Source of the DNA: a virus
Reading direction: 5' to 3' (one strand)
IMG/VR virus record: IMGVR_UViG_3300030104_002421
Span: 82,189-146,188 of that record
Length of the DNA: 64,000 bases
Numbering within the stretch: position 1 is the first letter of the stretch; every line of letters begins with the position of its first letter. This document shows positions 46,919 through 55,476 of the stretch, in pieces. Both the position numbers and the translations under genes were made by a program. Below the pieces are notes generated by a model. It saw only the letters and a list, made by a program, of their open reading frames with translations, had not been told where the DNA came from and ran no database searches.

Positions 46919-48760
46919 ATGAAGTATGTTACCCATTGGGCAACGGCATTTATTACTGTCATGTTTTTGACTTACATAGGTTTACAAGACCCATGGTTTA
47001 AAGAGTTGTTGCGATTAAAGAGTTTTGACTATGTACTCCAGAATGAGGAGAAGACACCCTCACAAGACATTACCATAATCACTATAGACGAAGAAGCGAT
47101 TGAGAAATACGGTCAATGGCCGTGGAAGCGTGATGTATTGGCACAAATAATCTATGATTTAAGAAACGCACAAACAGGTATTATTGTTATGCCTATTTTG
47201 TTTAGTGAACAAGATAGATTAGGTGGTGATGAGGAGTTTTGTAATGCATTAGGTTATGGTACAGTTATTGCTCAAGTAGGTACGACACAAAAGAATACAA
47301 GTAACGCCGTGCCAAGAGGTGTTGCAAAGATAGGTGACCCTCTAAACTTTTTATATGAGTGGCCGGGCATGGTTGGTCCTGAATTGTTTTTAAGTCAATG
47401 TGCAAATGGTGTAGGTGTTATTAATACAGCACCAGAGATAGATGGTGTTGTAAGACGAGTACCACTATTGATGAAGATTGGTGAGAATGTTTACCCTAAC
47501 ATGGCAATAGAAACAATACGAGTTGCAGTTGGCGATCCTAGTTATCAAGTTAAAGCAGATGATTTTGGTGTGGTTGCAATGAGAGTACCGGCATATGCTA
47601 CAATCAATACAGACGCTAACGCTAGAATATGGGTAAGATGGAATAAAGAGTTTAAAACAATATCAGCAGCGAGTGATGACTTTTCATCAGCCGCAGGTAC
47701 CACAGTAATTATTGCCATGACGGCAGAGGGACTAGGAGGTGTGATTGCAACACCACTAGGCGAACAATATGATTATGTGATAAGTGCCAATACATTACAG
47801 ACTATACTAGATGGTGAGACAATAAGTCGCTATGATAGTTTAATAGAATTAGCTGTTGCATTTTTCCTAGGATGTGTTATAGTATTAGTATGTAGATTTG
47901 CACCATACTGGATAATTGCTCTGGCATTGATAGGTTTATTCATTGGCGTGGGTAATTATTTCACTATGCTCTACAGTAGCAGCCTGATTTTACTAGATAT
48001 TACTTGGATTTTGCTGACTGCTCTACTAGTAGCATTTCATAGCACATTCCTAAGATTTATACTAGAGTTTAGATTAAAGCAACGCATAAGAAAACAATTT
48101 GAGAAATACCTAGACCCAAGGCAAGTGGCAATATTAGTGAAGCATCCAGAGAAGTTAAAACTAGGCGGCGACAGAAAGGAGATGTCTTTTCTATTCATGG
48201 ATATTGTAGGGTTTACACCTATAAGTGAATACTATAAAAACAATGATGACCCAGAGGGTCTTGTAAATGTAATCAATGACTATCTAAACAGAATGAGTAA
48301 TATAGTATTAAAGAATGGTGGTACAATTGATAAGTACATGGGAGATTGTATCATGGCATTTTGGAATGCACCACTTGATTGTCCTAACCATGCAGAAATG
48401 GCAGTAAAGACAAGTATAGAATGTGCTGAAGAAACAGATAAGATTAAAGCAGAGTTTAAAGAAAAAGGTTTACCAGATATTAACATAGGTTCAGGTGTTA
48501 ATACTGGAACATGTATAGTTGGTAACATGGGTAGTGAAGCAAGATTAGACTATTCAGTTATTGGTGACGCTGTGAACTTGGCTGCACGATTAGAAGCAAC
48601 CACAAGAAACTATAAAGATGAAAATGGAAAAGTTACCCCGACATTGTATTCTAGTTATACTATGGAACAATTAGAGACCATCAAGTCAGTTGAAGTAGAT
48701 AAGATTAAAGTAAAAGGTAAAGACGAATTAATTACCATTTACAAACCAGTTTCTGAATAA
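46919..48760 (+). CDS. CHASE2-domain adenylate/guanylate cyclase
   Basis: 613 residues. An N-terminal membrane helix (about 7-22) leads to a periplasmic CHASE2-like domain (about 30-300; DITIITIDEEAIEKYGQWPW is the usual strand, and PEIDGVVRRVPLLMKIGENV follows). Two to three membrane helices (about 308-385) and a linker precede a class III cyclase domain (about 420-605): MSFLFMDIVGFTPISEYYKN and YMGDCIMAFWNAP carry the two metal Asp, and DYSVIGDAVNLAARLEATTR the transition-state Asn/Arg. It should make cAMP or cGMP in response to an external cue. It is the last gene of the curli operon. Confidence 0.9.
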   Translation: MKYVTHWATAFITVMFLTYIGLQDPWFKELLRLKSFDYVLQNEEKTPSQDITIITIDEEAIEKYGQWPWKRDVLAQIIYDLRNAQTGIIVMPILFSEQDRLGGDEEFCNALGYGTVIAQVGTTQKNTSNAVPRGVAKIGDPLNFLYEWPGMVGPELFLSQCANGVGVINTAPEIDGVVRRVPLLMKIGENVYPNMAIETIRVAVGDPSYQVKADDFGVVAMRVPAYATINTDANARIWVRWNKEFKTISAASDDFSSAAGTTVIIAMTAEGLGGVIATPLGEQYDYVISANTLQTILDGETISRYDSLIELAVAFFLGCVIVLVCRFAPYWIIALALIGLFIGVGNYFTMLYSSSLILLDITWILLTALLVAFHSTFLRFILEFRLKQRIRKQFEKYLDPRQVAILVKHPEKLKLGGDRKEMSFLFMDIVGFTPISEYYKNNDDPEGLVNVINDYLNRMSNIVLKNGGTIDKYMGDCIMAFWNAPLDCPNHAEMAVKTSIECAEETDKIKAEFKEKGLPDINIGSGVNTGTCIVGNMGSEARLDYSVIGDAVNLAARLEATTRNYKDENGKVTPTLYSSYTMEQLETIKSVEVDKIKVKGKDELITIYKPVSE

Positions 48761-48852
48761 GTCAGGAAGACTAAACAATTAGAAACGGAGATTGCATGAC
48801 GCTATCTAGGTCAGCTTTAATGATATTAAAGCCATTAAAAAGGGAAACTAAA

Positions 48853-48942
48853 ATGAAAAATTTAAAAAAAAGAATAAAAGAACAGACGAGAAAAAACTTA
48901 TCAAACCTTATGAGAACACCTAGACTAAAAGTCGTAGGCTAA
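48853..48942 (+). CDS. Small basic peptide between convergent units
   Basis: 29 residues from ATG 48853 behind AAAAGGG (or 48 from ATG 48796), MKNLKKRIKEQTRKNLSNLM then RTPRLKVVG. Strongly basic helix, end overlaps the convergent tape-measure gene by 18 nt. It is uncertain whether it is expressed. Confidence 0.3.
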   Translation: MKNLKKRIKEQTRKNLSNLMRTPRLKVVG

Positions 48943-51090
48943 ATTGTCCATAGTTAAATCAGGAGCAGTAGTGCTTTTTTGAACAGAAAAGGAACTACTG
49001 CTGTTGTTCACTACAGCATTACTAACTGAACTATCACTTACTACTACAGGCGCTTTATTTTGACTTTCAGCATTTAATGTAGTTTGTTCAACCATTGCTT
49101 GACCTAATGCTTGTCTTAATTCCATTATTCTTTGAGTAGCACTTTCAAAATCAATTTCAGGACTTGCAAGACCTAAATACTTTGTATTACCTGTTGGGAA
49201 CCAAGATAAGTCAACAGACCCACCCATAATTGCAGCCTCAATAAGAGGTACACTTTCACCTAAATCTTTAGCAAATTCTTTCATTTTGATTTTACTACCA
49301 TCAAATTTAAGACCAGATATACTGTTTAATGATATAGCAAGTTGGTCTAATGCATTAGCAGCAGTAGTTAATTCAGTAGCATTATCTGCTAAGTCTAACA
49401 TCTCCTGTACTGGACTTTCATTACCAGAGAAGAAGTTAAGTATAGAAGCACCTACACCTGCAAGAGCGTCAACAAATTTAGCACCAGAGAACTTTAACAG
49501 ACCCGCTGATATAGTGCCTAACACACTAGATAATTCTATTGCTTTCTCTTTATTGATGTTTTCATCAGCAGTAATACTTAATAAATCTTTTACATTGTCT
49601 TTGATTGTTTGTGCGAAGTTATCTGTGCCAGAGAATTGTGTTATTGCTTCTGCTAAACCGGCAGCACCCTTACCAACACTAAATGCAAGTAAGCCAGCAC
49701 CAATCCCAGTCATTGTAGCAACAAAAGCTGCAGTATCAACCAGTACGCCTGGCAATGAGGCTATCGTTAATAGTGTTTCAACATTATCTACGATAGATTG
49801 TGCCCATTCTTTATTTGCAAAATTACCACCAGCGTCAACTAATGCAGCTACGGCAGTACCGGCAGAAAATACTGTTAGACCGGCAGCGATAGCTGACATT
49901 GCAATAAAGAATGTACCTCCTTCTATTAGAACATCTCCAAAACCTTCAAATAAATCATTAATACCTAATAGTGTTGAAACATTTTTAACTATTGATGTTG
50001 CCCAATCAGGATTTGCAAAGAGACCACCAGTATCTACAAGTGTTGCAACGGCACTACCTACACCAAATACGGCAAGACCAGCACCTATTGCTGTCATTGC
50101 AACAAAGAATCCTCCACCTTTTGATAAGAACTCCATAGACCCACCGTGGTCATCATTAATACTTAATAATTCTTTTACATTTTTTCTTATGTTAACAGCA
50201 AATTGATTATCACCTTGACTGAACATATCAAATGCTTTTGATACGGCAACACCAGCACTTACAGCGGCAAGACCAAAACCAATTGCTGTCATAGCAATAC
50301 CAAAAGTACCACCTTTTGCTAAGAAGTCCATAGTCCCGCCATGGTCGTCTTCTATTGATAATAATTCTTTTACATTTTTTCTTATGTTGACAGCAAATTC
50401 ACTTTCTTTAGAGAAATGGTCTACAGCAGCTGCGACACCAGCACCAATACTAAATGCGGCTAAACCAAGACCAATACCAGTCATTGCGGCTAAGAATGTT
50501 CCTCCTTCTAAAAAGAACTCTGCTTTACCTCCCATATCGTCAGATATGCCCATTAATTCTTTTACATTGGCACGGATTGCCTTACCGTCCATATCATTTA
50601 ATTCTTTGAGTAAGAATCCTGCACCACCGGCAAGTATACCTGCACCAGCAAGTAATGCACCACCACCTAACATAGCGGCACCGGCACCCATACCTAATTT
50701 ACCAAGTATGCCTGCTAGACCTTTTTTAGTCTCTTTACCAACACCAGCTGCTTCGCCGCCATCACCACCTTTACCACCACCTTTTGCAAGTAGTGATTTT
50801 CTTTCTGCTTCATCAGCAAGTGTTTGTTGTCTATCAGCAGCGGCATTTGCCTGCTCTTCAGCAGACATTATCATCTCCTGGAAGTTATTAGTAAATGAAT
50901 CCCTTATGCCAGATAGACCTTCGTTATTTCTTTTGAATTGTAATGCCAAAGACTGACCAAAAGACCTATTTTGTGTCTTTGCGGTTTCAACAACAGTAGA
51001 AGACAGGTCTTTAGTTTGTGTTTCAATAACCTCACGGTTATCTGCCTTATTTTCCTGTAGTCTAATTATTAAATCTTTAAAATCAGCCAT
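48925..51090 (-). CDS. Tail tape measure-like protein with 65-residue repeats
   Basis: 721 residues on the minus strand. An N-terminal helical region (about 1-100), a Gly/Ala-rich hydrophobic stretch (about 104-165), then six copies of a unit opening NVKELLxIxDDxGG at residues 175, 239, 304, 370, 436 and 499, spaced 63-66 residues, each followed by a hydrophobic helix pair (AAMTGIGLGLAAFSIGAGVA type). Such periodic hydrophobic proteins downstream of tail chaperones are tape measures, setting tail length; T4's gp29 is the functional counterpart. The C-terminus is Ser/Asn-rich. Confidence 0.7.
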   Translation of the reverse strand: MADFKDLIIRLQENKADNREVIETQTKDLSSTVVETAKTQNRSFGQSLALQFKRNNEGLSGIRDSFTNNFQEMIMSAEEQANAAADRQQTLADEAERKSLLAKGGGKGGDGGEAAGVGKETKKGLAGILGKLGMGAGAAMLGGGALLAGAGILAGGAGFLLKELNDMDGKAIRANVKELMGISDDMGGKAEFFLEGGTFLAAMTGIGLGLAAFSIGAGVAAAVDHFSKESEFAVNIRKNVKELLSIEDDHGGTMDFLAKGGTFGIAMTAIGFGLAAVSAGVAVSKAFDMFSQGDNQFAVNIRKNVKELLSINDDHGGSMEFLSKGGGFFVAMTAIGAGLAVFGVGSAVATLVDTGGLFANPDWATSIVKNVSTLLGINDLFEGFGDVLIEGGTFFIAMSAIAAGLTVFSAGTAVAALVDAGGNFANKEWAQSIVDNVETLLTIASLPGVLVDTAAFVATMTGIGAGLLAFSVGKGAAGLAEAITQFSGTDNFAQTIKDNVKDLLSITADENINKEKAIELSSVLGTISAGLLKFSGAKFVDALAGVGASILNFFSGNESPVQEMLDLADNATELTTAANALDQLAISLNSISGLKFDGSKIKMKEFAKDLGESVPLIEAAIMGGSVDLSWFPTGNTKYLGLASPEIDFESATQRIMELRQALGQAMVEQTTLNAESQNKAPVVVSDSSVSNAVVNNSSSSFSVQKSTTAPDLTMDNLAYDF

Positions 51091-51096
51091 AACTTA

Positions 51097-51426
51097 TTAT
51101 TTCTTTTTACCTAATGCTTGAGCACCAAAGAAGGCAGCAACGATACCTGCAACAGCGATAAAATATACACCTGCCATATCACCTAGTATTTTTGCGCCTT
51201 GTTCTAATCCAGCAAGATTTGCTAAAATTACTGCTACAGGGTACATCAACATTCCATATAATGAATACCATGCCATTGTTCTTTGTGCGTCTCTCATTGC
51301 GTCAGCGTCTTCTAACTCTTTTCGCTTGAACTCTAAATACATTTTGTGCTCTTCTGGACTTACCACACCATCAGCATTTGTATCTGCTGGGTGTGTTGTC
51401 TTTTGTGTAACTGTTTCTTCAGCCAT
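51097..51426 (-). CDS. EF-hand two-helix membrane protein, tail module
   Basis: 109 residues. PADTNADGVVSPEEHKMYLE at about 13-32 is a canonical EF-hand calcium loop (DxNxDGxxxxxE), then a charged helix and two transmembrane helices (YSLYGMLMYPVAVILANLAG and VYFIAVAGIVAAFFGAQALG). I recall related proteins between gp26 and the tape-measure gene in T4-like marine phages. It ends 6 nt before the tape-measure start. Confidence 0.6.
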   Translation of the reverse strand: MAEETVTQKTTHPADTNADGVVSPEEHKMYLEFKRKELEDADAMRDAQRTMAWYSLYGMLMYPVAVILANLAGLEQGAKILGDMAGVYFIAVAGIVAAFFGAQALGKKK

Positions 51427-51430
51427 GTTG

Positions 51431-51628
51431 TTATCTCTTCCTTTGTGCCTCTCTATATTTGTTGTTTTCTTCCTTTATATGTTCATTCAATAAAGCAAGG
51501 TAAACTTCACGCTCATATGGTAACATATTTTCAATTTCAGTTAACGACCAATGGTGTAACTGTATCATTTTAAAATTCAATTCATAAAATTGTTCTAAAT
51601 TAATATGAGAGAGGCATATTAAAAAAAA
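51431..51628 (-). CDS. gp26 C-terminal extension in the -1 frame
   Basis: A run of eight T on the minus strand (A run at 51621-51628) lies just before the gp26 stop. Slipping -1 there avoids the stop and continues for about 64 codons to a stop at 51431, adding FFLICLSHINLEQFYELNFK then MIQLHHWSLTEIENMLPYER and EVYLALLNEHIKEENNKYRE. An internal ATG (51568) has no ribosome site, so frameshift expression is more likely. Genes of this layout, directly before the tape measure, recall the lambda G/GT chaperone. Frameshifting not proven here. Confidence 0.6.
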   Translation of the reverse strand, partial: FFLICLSHINLEQFYELNFKMIQLHHWSLTEIENMLPYEREVYLALLNEHIKEENNKYREAQRKR

Positions 51629-52320
51629 CTTTGCATACCTTCTAATGTTACTTTACCCTTCTTTTTAGTTTTAGGGTTAGTTACATTTACGACATGCTTT
51701 AATCTAGGCATTGTTGCAAAGAAGCCTTGTATTTTAGCAAACTGTGTTTGTGTTAAGTTTTCTAAAAAATCAGATATCTCTTTTTCTGACAAGTCATTTG
51801 CTTCATATGTTTCAACGCCATCAATAATTTGATGAATACATTGTCCAGTCATAGCAATAGTATCAACAGGTGATAGTTTCTTTAAATCTCTTCCAGCAAA
51901 TGTTTTTACTGTTGGATATCTCATAACTACACTAACATTATCTGTTAATTCTATTTTGTTTGTGTGTCCGTCTTCAACCTCAACCTCAACCTTTGATAAG
52001 TCTACCGTACTTTTTACTTTAGTTTCATTATCATCAGGACATGTTAAGTTTAACGATACTTTTTCACCTACTGCTTTACTTCTTATTTTTAGAAATATGT
52101 ACTCCATATCAAATGATGGATGTTGTTCTGGATTTATTTTCCCAAATGTACAGTTACTAATAATAGTCATTAAAGCGTCAATCATCTCCGTATCAGTACC
52201 TTCTTGTGCTTGTAGAAGAATTTTTTCCTCCTTCACAAGAAAGGGTCTGAATTTTATTTTTTCATCTGTGCTTGGTATGTTAAGCTCAAATGTTTGTGTG
52301 TTTAGTAGTGGCAAAGCCAT
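51619..52320 (-). CDS. 26: Baseplate hub protein gp26-like
   Basis: 233 residues. MALPLLNTQTFELNIPSTDE and KIKFRPFLVKEEKILLQAQE at the N-terminus, then SLNLTCPDDNETKVKSTVDL and VSVVMRYPTVKTFAGRDLKK match the T4 gp26/baseplate protein (T4_baseplate type) pattern; HVVNVTNPKTKKKGKVTLEG ends it. In T4 gp26 is a hub assembly factor. The 3' end overlaps the frameshift extension. AAAGGAGAT precedes the ATG. Confidence 0.75.
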   Translation of the reverse strand: MALPLLNTQTFELNIPSTDEKIKFRPFLVKEEKILLQAQEGTDTEMIDALMTIISNCTFGKINPEQHPSFDMEYIFLKIRSKAVGEKVSLNLTCPDDNETKVKSTVDLSKVEVEVEDGHTNKIELTDNVSVVMRYPTVKTFAGRDLKKLSPVDTIAMTGQCIHQIIDGVETYEANDLSEKEISDFLENLTQTQFAKIQGFFATMPRLKHVVNVTNPKTKKKGKVTLEGMQSFF

Positions 52321-52340
52321 AATCTAATCTCCTTTATAAT

Positions 52341-53249
52341 TTAAAATGTAAGTGGTGGGAATATTTTACCACCAAATACTTTACCAATTGGAATAGACCG
52401 TTTCAATCCATTCAATACATCACGGCCTGTTCGTCTTAATTCAGGTGGTAATCCAGATAAGAATCCACCACCAGGTTTAATTTCACCAGATGATAGACCA
52501 CCTACCTTACCGGTACTGTCTATATCTAGGTCAAAATTTAACCAATCTCTATATGAGAAGGTTACTGTTATTGCAACATAACTATTTTGTGTACCACTAT
52601 CGTATTGCACCTCACCTATTACTGATGGGAATGCTTCTCTCATTCTGATACCATATGTTGCTCTGTCTCTATCCTCTGCTGTTTGAAATGACCCTAATTG
52701 AAATACATCTACTGGTGCTGTGTACTCTTTATAAAAGTTAAACATACCAGTTTGATTATCATATACCAATGATTGCCAATTTTCAAAGAAGCTTCGTAAT
52801 CTTAAAAATTTATCACCTATAAATGTTGCAGTTATATCACTATATTGAACACTTGTAGGGTATTTATAACTTGCACCAGCAATACGATATGGACTTGTAT
52901 TAAATGTTCTTGCTGGCATAGTGATATTAGTACACATCAAGGCGACTTGCTGTGCCATATCTACATTGTTATTGTTAGCAGTTTGTGAGTTAGCAGCTTC
53001 TAAATTACCACCAAATCTACTATCAGCGACTAGTTTAGATGGTAATGTAATGTTGACAAGAAAACGAGTACCACGAGCAACACCCTCACCAGTTGATAAT
53101 GCGCCTCTAAAACGATTTACTGTTGTTTCAGGGTTTGCCTTTTGTTTTACTCTAGGATCACCAGGAATATTATCATATTCTCTACCTCTTGGAAGTCCTA
53201 ACCTTATATCAAAAGGTCCTACTCTTTTACCTTGTCTAAAAATTGCCAT
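52341..53249 (-). CDS. 54: Tail-tube initiator gp54-like
   Basis: 302 residues. The start IFRQGKRVGPFDIRLGLPRG, then RGTRFLVNITLPSKLVADSR, VALMCTNITMPARTFNTSPY and YPTSVQYSDITATFIGDKFL with LRLRSFFENWQSLVYDN match the tail-tube fold (T4 gp19/gp54 relatives), which begins tube polymerisation on the baseplate. It overlaps the neighbour at 53249 by one base. GGAGAATG in front of the ATG is a good ribosome site. Confidence 0.75.
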   Translation of the reverse strand: MAIFRQGKRVGPFDIRLGLPRGREYDNIPGDPRVKQKANPETTVNRFRGALSTGEGVARGTRFLVNITLPSKLVADSRFGGNLEAANSQTANNNNVDMAQQVALMCTNITMPARTFNTSPYRIAGASYKYPTSVQYSDITATFIGDKFLRLRSFFENWQSLVYDNQTGMFNFYKEYTAPVDVFQLGSFQTAEDRDRATYGIRMREAFPSVIGEVQYDSGTQNSYVAITVTFSYRDWLNFDLDIDSTGKVGGLSSGEIKPGGGFLSGLPPELRRTGRDVLNGLKRSIPIGKVFGGKIFPPLTF

Positions 53250-53773
53250 TAAATCATTCTCCTACTATCTGACCATACCTTACCTACACTTGCTTTCTTA
53301 AATGATTGAACTGGCATGAATATTGCAGGTGCAAAATCATCCTCATCTAAACGAAGAAATCCAGATTTTAATTGTGAACGCAAATAATGTTTTATAGTTG
53401 GTTTAATTTCTTTTATATTTTTTAATGCCTTATAACTACCTGTAAAATTTTTCTTGTCAAGTGTCTCAAATAATTTCATGCGTAAAGGTACAGGTAAATA
53501 ATGAAAATTCACACCAAGAAACCCTCCTGGTGCAGATTGTATAGGCAAGACCAATGGGAATATATCATAGTATGGTAACACACCTTTTAACTTTGGGTCA
53601 TAACGAAAGAAATTTAAAGCACCAGTTTTAGGTGTATTGTATAAACGACCTGAACGCATAAGTCTAGCTGCTGTTATCTTGTTAGATAATTCAGCGACCT
53701 TCTTCTTATACCAATTGATAGATAAGTCTCTATCGCCTGCTGCCTGTCTAATTGTATCAAAAACACTTGCCAT
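53249..53773 (-). CDS. Tail/baseplate protein, unknown function
   Basis: 174 residues. INWYKKKVAELSNKITAARL, then NFFRYDPKLKGVLPYYDIFP and LVLPIQSAPGGFLGVNFHYL, and KPTIKHYLRSQLKSGFLRLD with KKASVGKVWSDSRRMI. I associate this with T4-like marine phages next to gp54, but no function is known. First gene of the minus-strand unit with a late octamer exactly 5 nt before its ATG. Confidence 0.6.
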   Translation of the reverse strand: MASVFDTIRQAAGDRDLSINWYKKKVAELSNKITAARLMRSGRLYNTPKTGALNFFRYDPKLKGVLPYYDIFPLVLPIQSAPGGFLGVNFHYLPVPLRMKLFETLDKKNFTGSYKALKNIKEIKPTIKHYLRSQLKSGFLRLDEDDFAPAIFMPVQSFKKASVGKVWSDSRRMI

Positions 53774-53778
53774 GTTAC

Positions 53779-53786
53779 TATTTATG
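53779..53786 (-). promoter_or_regulatory. Minus-strand late octamer, leaderless spacing
   Basis: CATAAATA read on the minus strand, followed by GTAAC and ATG at 53773. Predicted +1 is the A of the start codon. It drives the inverted tail module. Confidence 0.7.
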
Positions 53787-53799
53787 CCTAAATAATGGA

Positions 53800-54291
53800 A
53801 TGGCTAAGAAGAAAATAGGCAAGTACCAACATAAGATGGCAGTATCTAATAAGTACAGACCAATCAATAAAAGTAAGTATAAAGGTGACCCTACAAACAT
53901 TATATTTAGAAGTAGTTGGGAAAAGATAGTGTTCAAATATTGCGACCTTTCGCCTGCTGTTATACAATGGTCAAGTGAGGAGTTTTTTGTACCATACCGT
54001 AGTCCGTTTGATAATAAGATACACAGATATTTCCCAGACATATGGTTGAAATATAAGAACAAAGAAGGTATTATAACACAATCCGTGCTAGAAATCAAGC
54101 CTAAAAAGTACACGAAGTTACCACCTACGCCAAAGAGAAAGACAAAAGACTGGAGATATACTACTGAACAGTATATCATAAATCAAGCAAAATGGCAAGC
54201 CTGTGAACAATATTGTAAGAAAAGAGACTATAAATTTCAAATCATAACTGAGGATGTTTTAAAACATTGGTCAACAATACCACCGTTATAA
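53800..54291 (+). CDS. 4: Head completion protein gp4-like (TnsA-type fold)
   Basis: 163 residues from ATG 53800; the upstream in-frame start would overlap the divergent late promoter. NKYRPINKSKYKGDPTNIIF then RSSWEKIVFKYCDLSPAVIQ and SEEFFVPYRSPFDNKIHRYF with PDIWLKYKN and VLEIKPKK carry the nuclease-like signature (E...D...ExK) of T4 gp4/gp50 proteins, needed for stable filled heads. Size matches T4 gp4 (about 150). Confidence 0.8.
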   Translation: MAKKKIGKYQHKMAVSNKYRPINKSKYKGDPTNIIFRSSWEKIVFKYCDLSPAVIQWSSEEFFVPYRSPFDNKIHRYFPDIWLKYKNKEGIITQSVLEIKPKKYTKLPPTPKRKTKDWRYTTEQYIINQAKWQACEQYCKKRDYKFQIITEDVLKHWSTIPPL

Positions 54292-54293
54292 CA

Positions 54294-54301
54294 CATAAAT
54301 A
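54294..54301 (+). promoter_or_regulatory. Late octamer, leaderless spacing (gp48)
   Basis: CATAAATA, then GTCAT, then the gp48 ATG at 54307. Predicted +1 is the A of the start codon. Confidence 0.7.
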
Positions 54302-54306
54302 GTCAT

Positions 54307-55476
54307 ATGGCAAGCATTGCACAAAGATTAAGAAGTCAATTATTTGGCGGTATATTAGGTGGTTCAAGTCAAGCATCAGCAGCTGCAGGTGTAGACCTAT
54401 CCAGAAAGACACGAAGTAATACATCAACAGCACATCTAAATACTGAACGAAACAAATACTCACTAGGTACAATACAATATCCTGATGACCTAGGTACAAA
54501 CGAATTTGGTCACTATCTAATGTTTTATATTTACGAAGTATCTAACAGTAGATATTCAGGACCACAACAAACAAAGACAGTATCAAATGTAAGTCAGGCT
54601 GCTGGTCAAAGAGGTCAACAAAAAACAGTTATTAAAAATCATAAGAAAGCTGAGGGTATATCATCATCAGCTTCTACTGCTTATCCTTACAAAGGTAATG
54701 AGAAGTTGGCAAAACGAGGTGATGAAAAGAGTTTAAGTGGCGCATTAAAAAGAAGTGGTAGACTAAAGCGTACAAGTGATGTTATATCTCTATACATGCC
54801 ACCAAACATCAAACAAAAGTATGGCGCAAATTATAAGAACAGCGAGACAGGTCTTGCAGGTGTATTAGGTGCTCAGTTAGCAGATAGTACAAGTATTGAT
54901 AGTATGTTACAAAACTTTTCTGATACAGGTACATTTAACACAATCAAAGACGCATTTATAGACACAATGGGTTTAAAAATAGGGGCAAGTATTACAAGTC
55001 TTGTAGGTGCAGGAGATTTAGAAGGCGTATTGAGAAAAGGTATGCAAAAGGCATTGAACCCAGCAGTTGAGGCAATATTTCAATCTGTTGACCTGCGTGA
55101 ATATAGTTTTAGTTTTAGATTTACACCAAGAAGTGAAAGCGAAGTGCGTACAGTAGATAATATTATTAAGTTATTTAAGTTTCATATGTTACCTGAACGA
55201 GTACAGAACCAAGAAGTAGGTCGTCATCTAATATTCCCTAGTGAATTTGAAGTCCATTACATGTTTCAAGGCGTAGAGAACACATGGTACCCATTTGCGG
55301 CTGGTAGTGTATTGACAGGTATGGATGTAGATTACGGTCCTGGTGGTGAAACTCAACACTTTAGACCAATTCAAACAGACATGGGGTCATTACCTGCGCC
55401 TACAGAAATTAATATGACATTGAATTTCCAAGAAACAGAAATAATGACTAAAGAGAAGATAGTAGAAGGATTCTAA
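54307..55476 (+). CDS. 48: Baseplate tail-tube cap gp48-like
   Basis: 389 residues, near T4 gp48 (364). GTIQYPDDLGTNEFGHYLMF begins the core, LYMPPNIKQKYGANY follows, and the strongly conserved part VDLREYSFSFRFTPRSESEV with RTVDNIIKLFKFHMLPER and GSVLTGMDVDYGPGGETQHF then APTEINMTLNFQETEI fits gp48 tail-tube junction proteins. It caps the baseplate hub for tube assembly with gp54. Followed directly by a small membrane protein. Confidence 0.8.
   Translation: MASIAQRLRSQLFGGILGGSSQASAAAGVDLSRKTRSNTSTAHLNTERNKYSLGTIQYPDDLGTNEFGHYLMFYIYEVSNSRYSGPQQTKTVSNVSQAAGQRGQQKTVIKNHKKAEGISSSASTAYPYKGNEKLAKRGDEKSLSGALKRSGRLKRTSDVISLYMPPNIKQKYGANYKNSETGLAGVLGAQLADSTSIDSMLQNFSDTGTFNTIKDAFIDTMGLKIGASITSLVGAGDLEGVLRKGMQKALNPAVEAIFQSVDLREYSFSFRFTPRSESEVRTVDNIIKLFKFHMLPERVQNQEVGRHLIFPSEFEVHYMFQGVENTWYPFAAGSVLTGMDVDYGPGGETQHFRPIQTDMGSLPAPTEINMTLNFQETEIMTKEKIVEGF

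Noticed and set aside
48796-48852. Longer N-terminus for the basic peptide at 48853
   Set aside because: No ribosome site at 48796; the AAAAGGG before 48853 supports the shorter form.
49286-50956. 306- and 190-residue plus-strand ORFs across the tape-measure gene
   Set aside because: Antisense shadows of the low-complexity minus-strand repeat protein; translation is Pro/Ala/Ser-rich without a start site.
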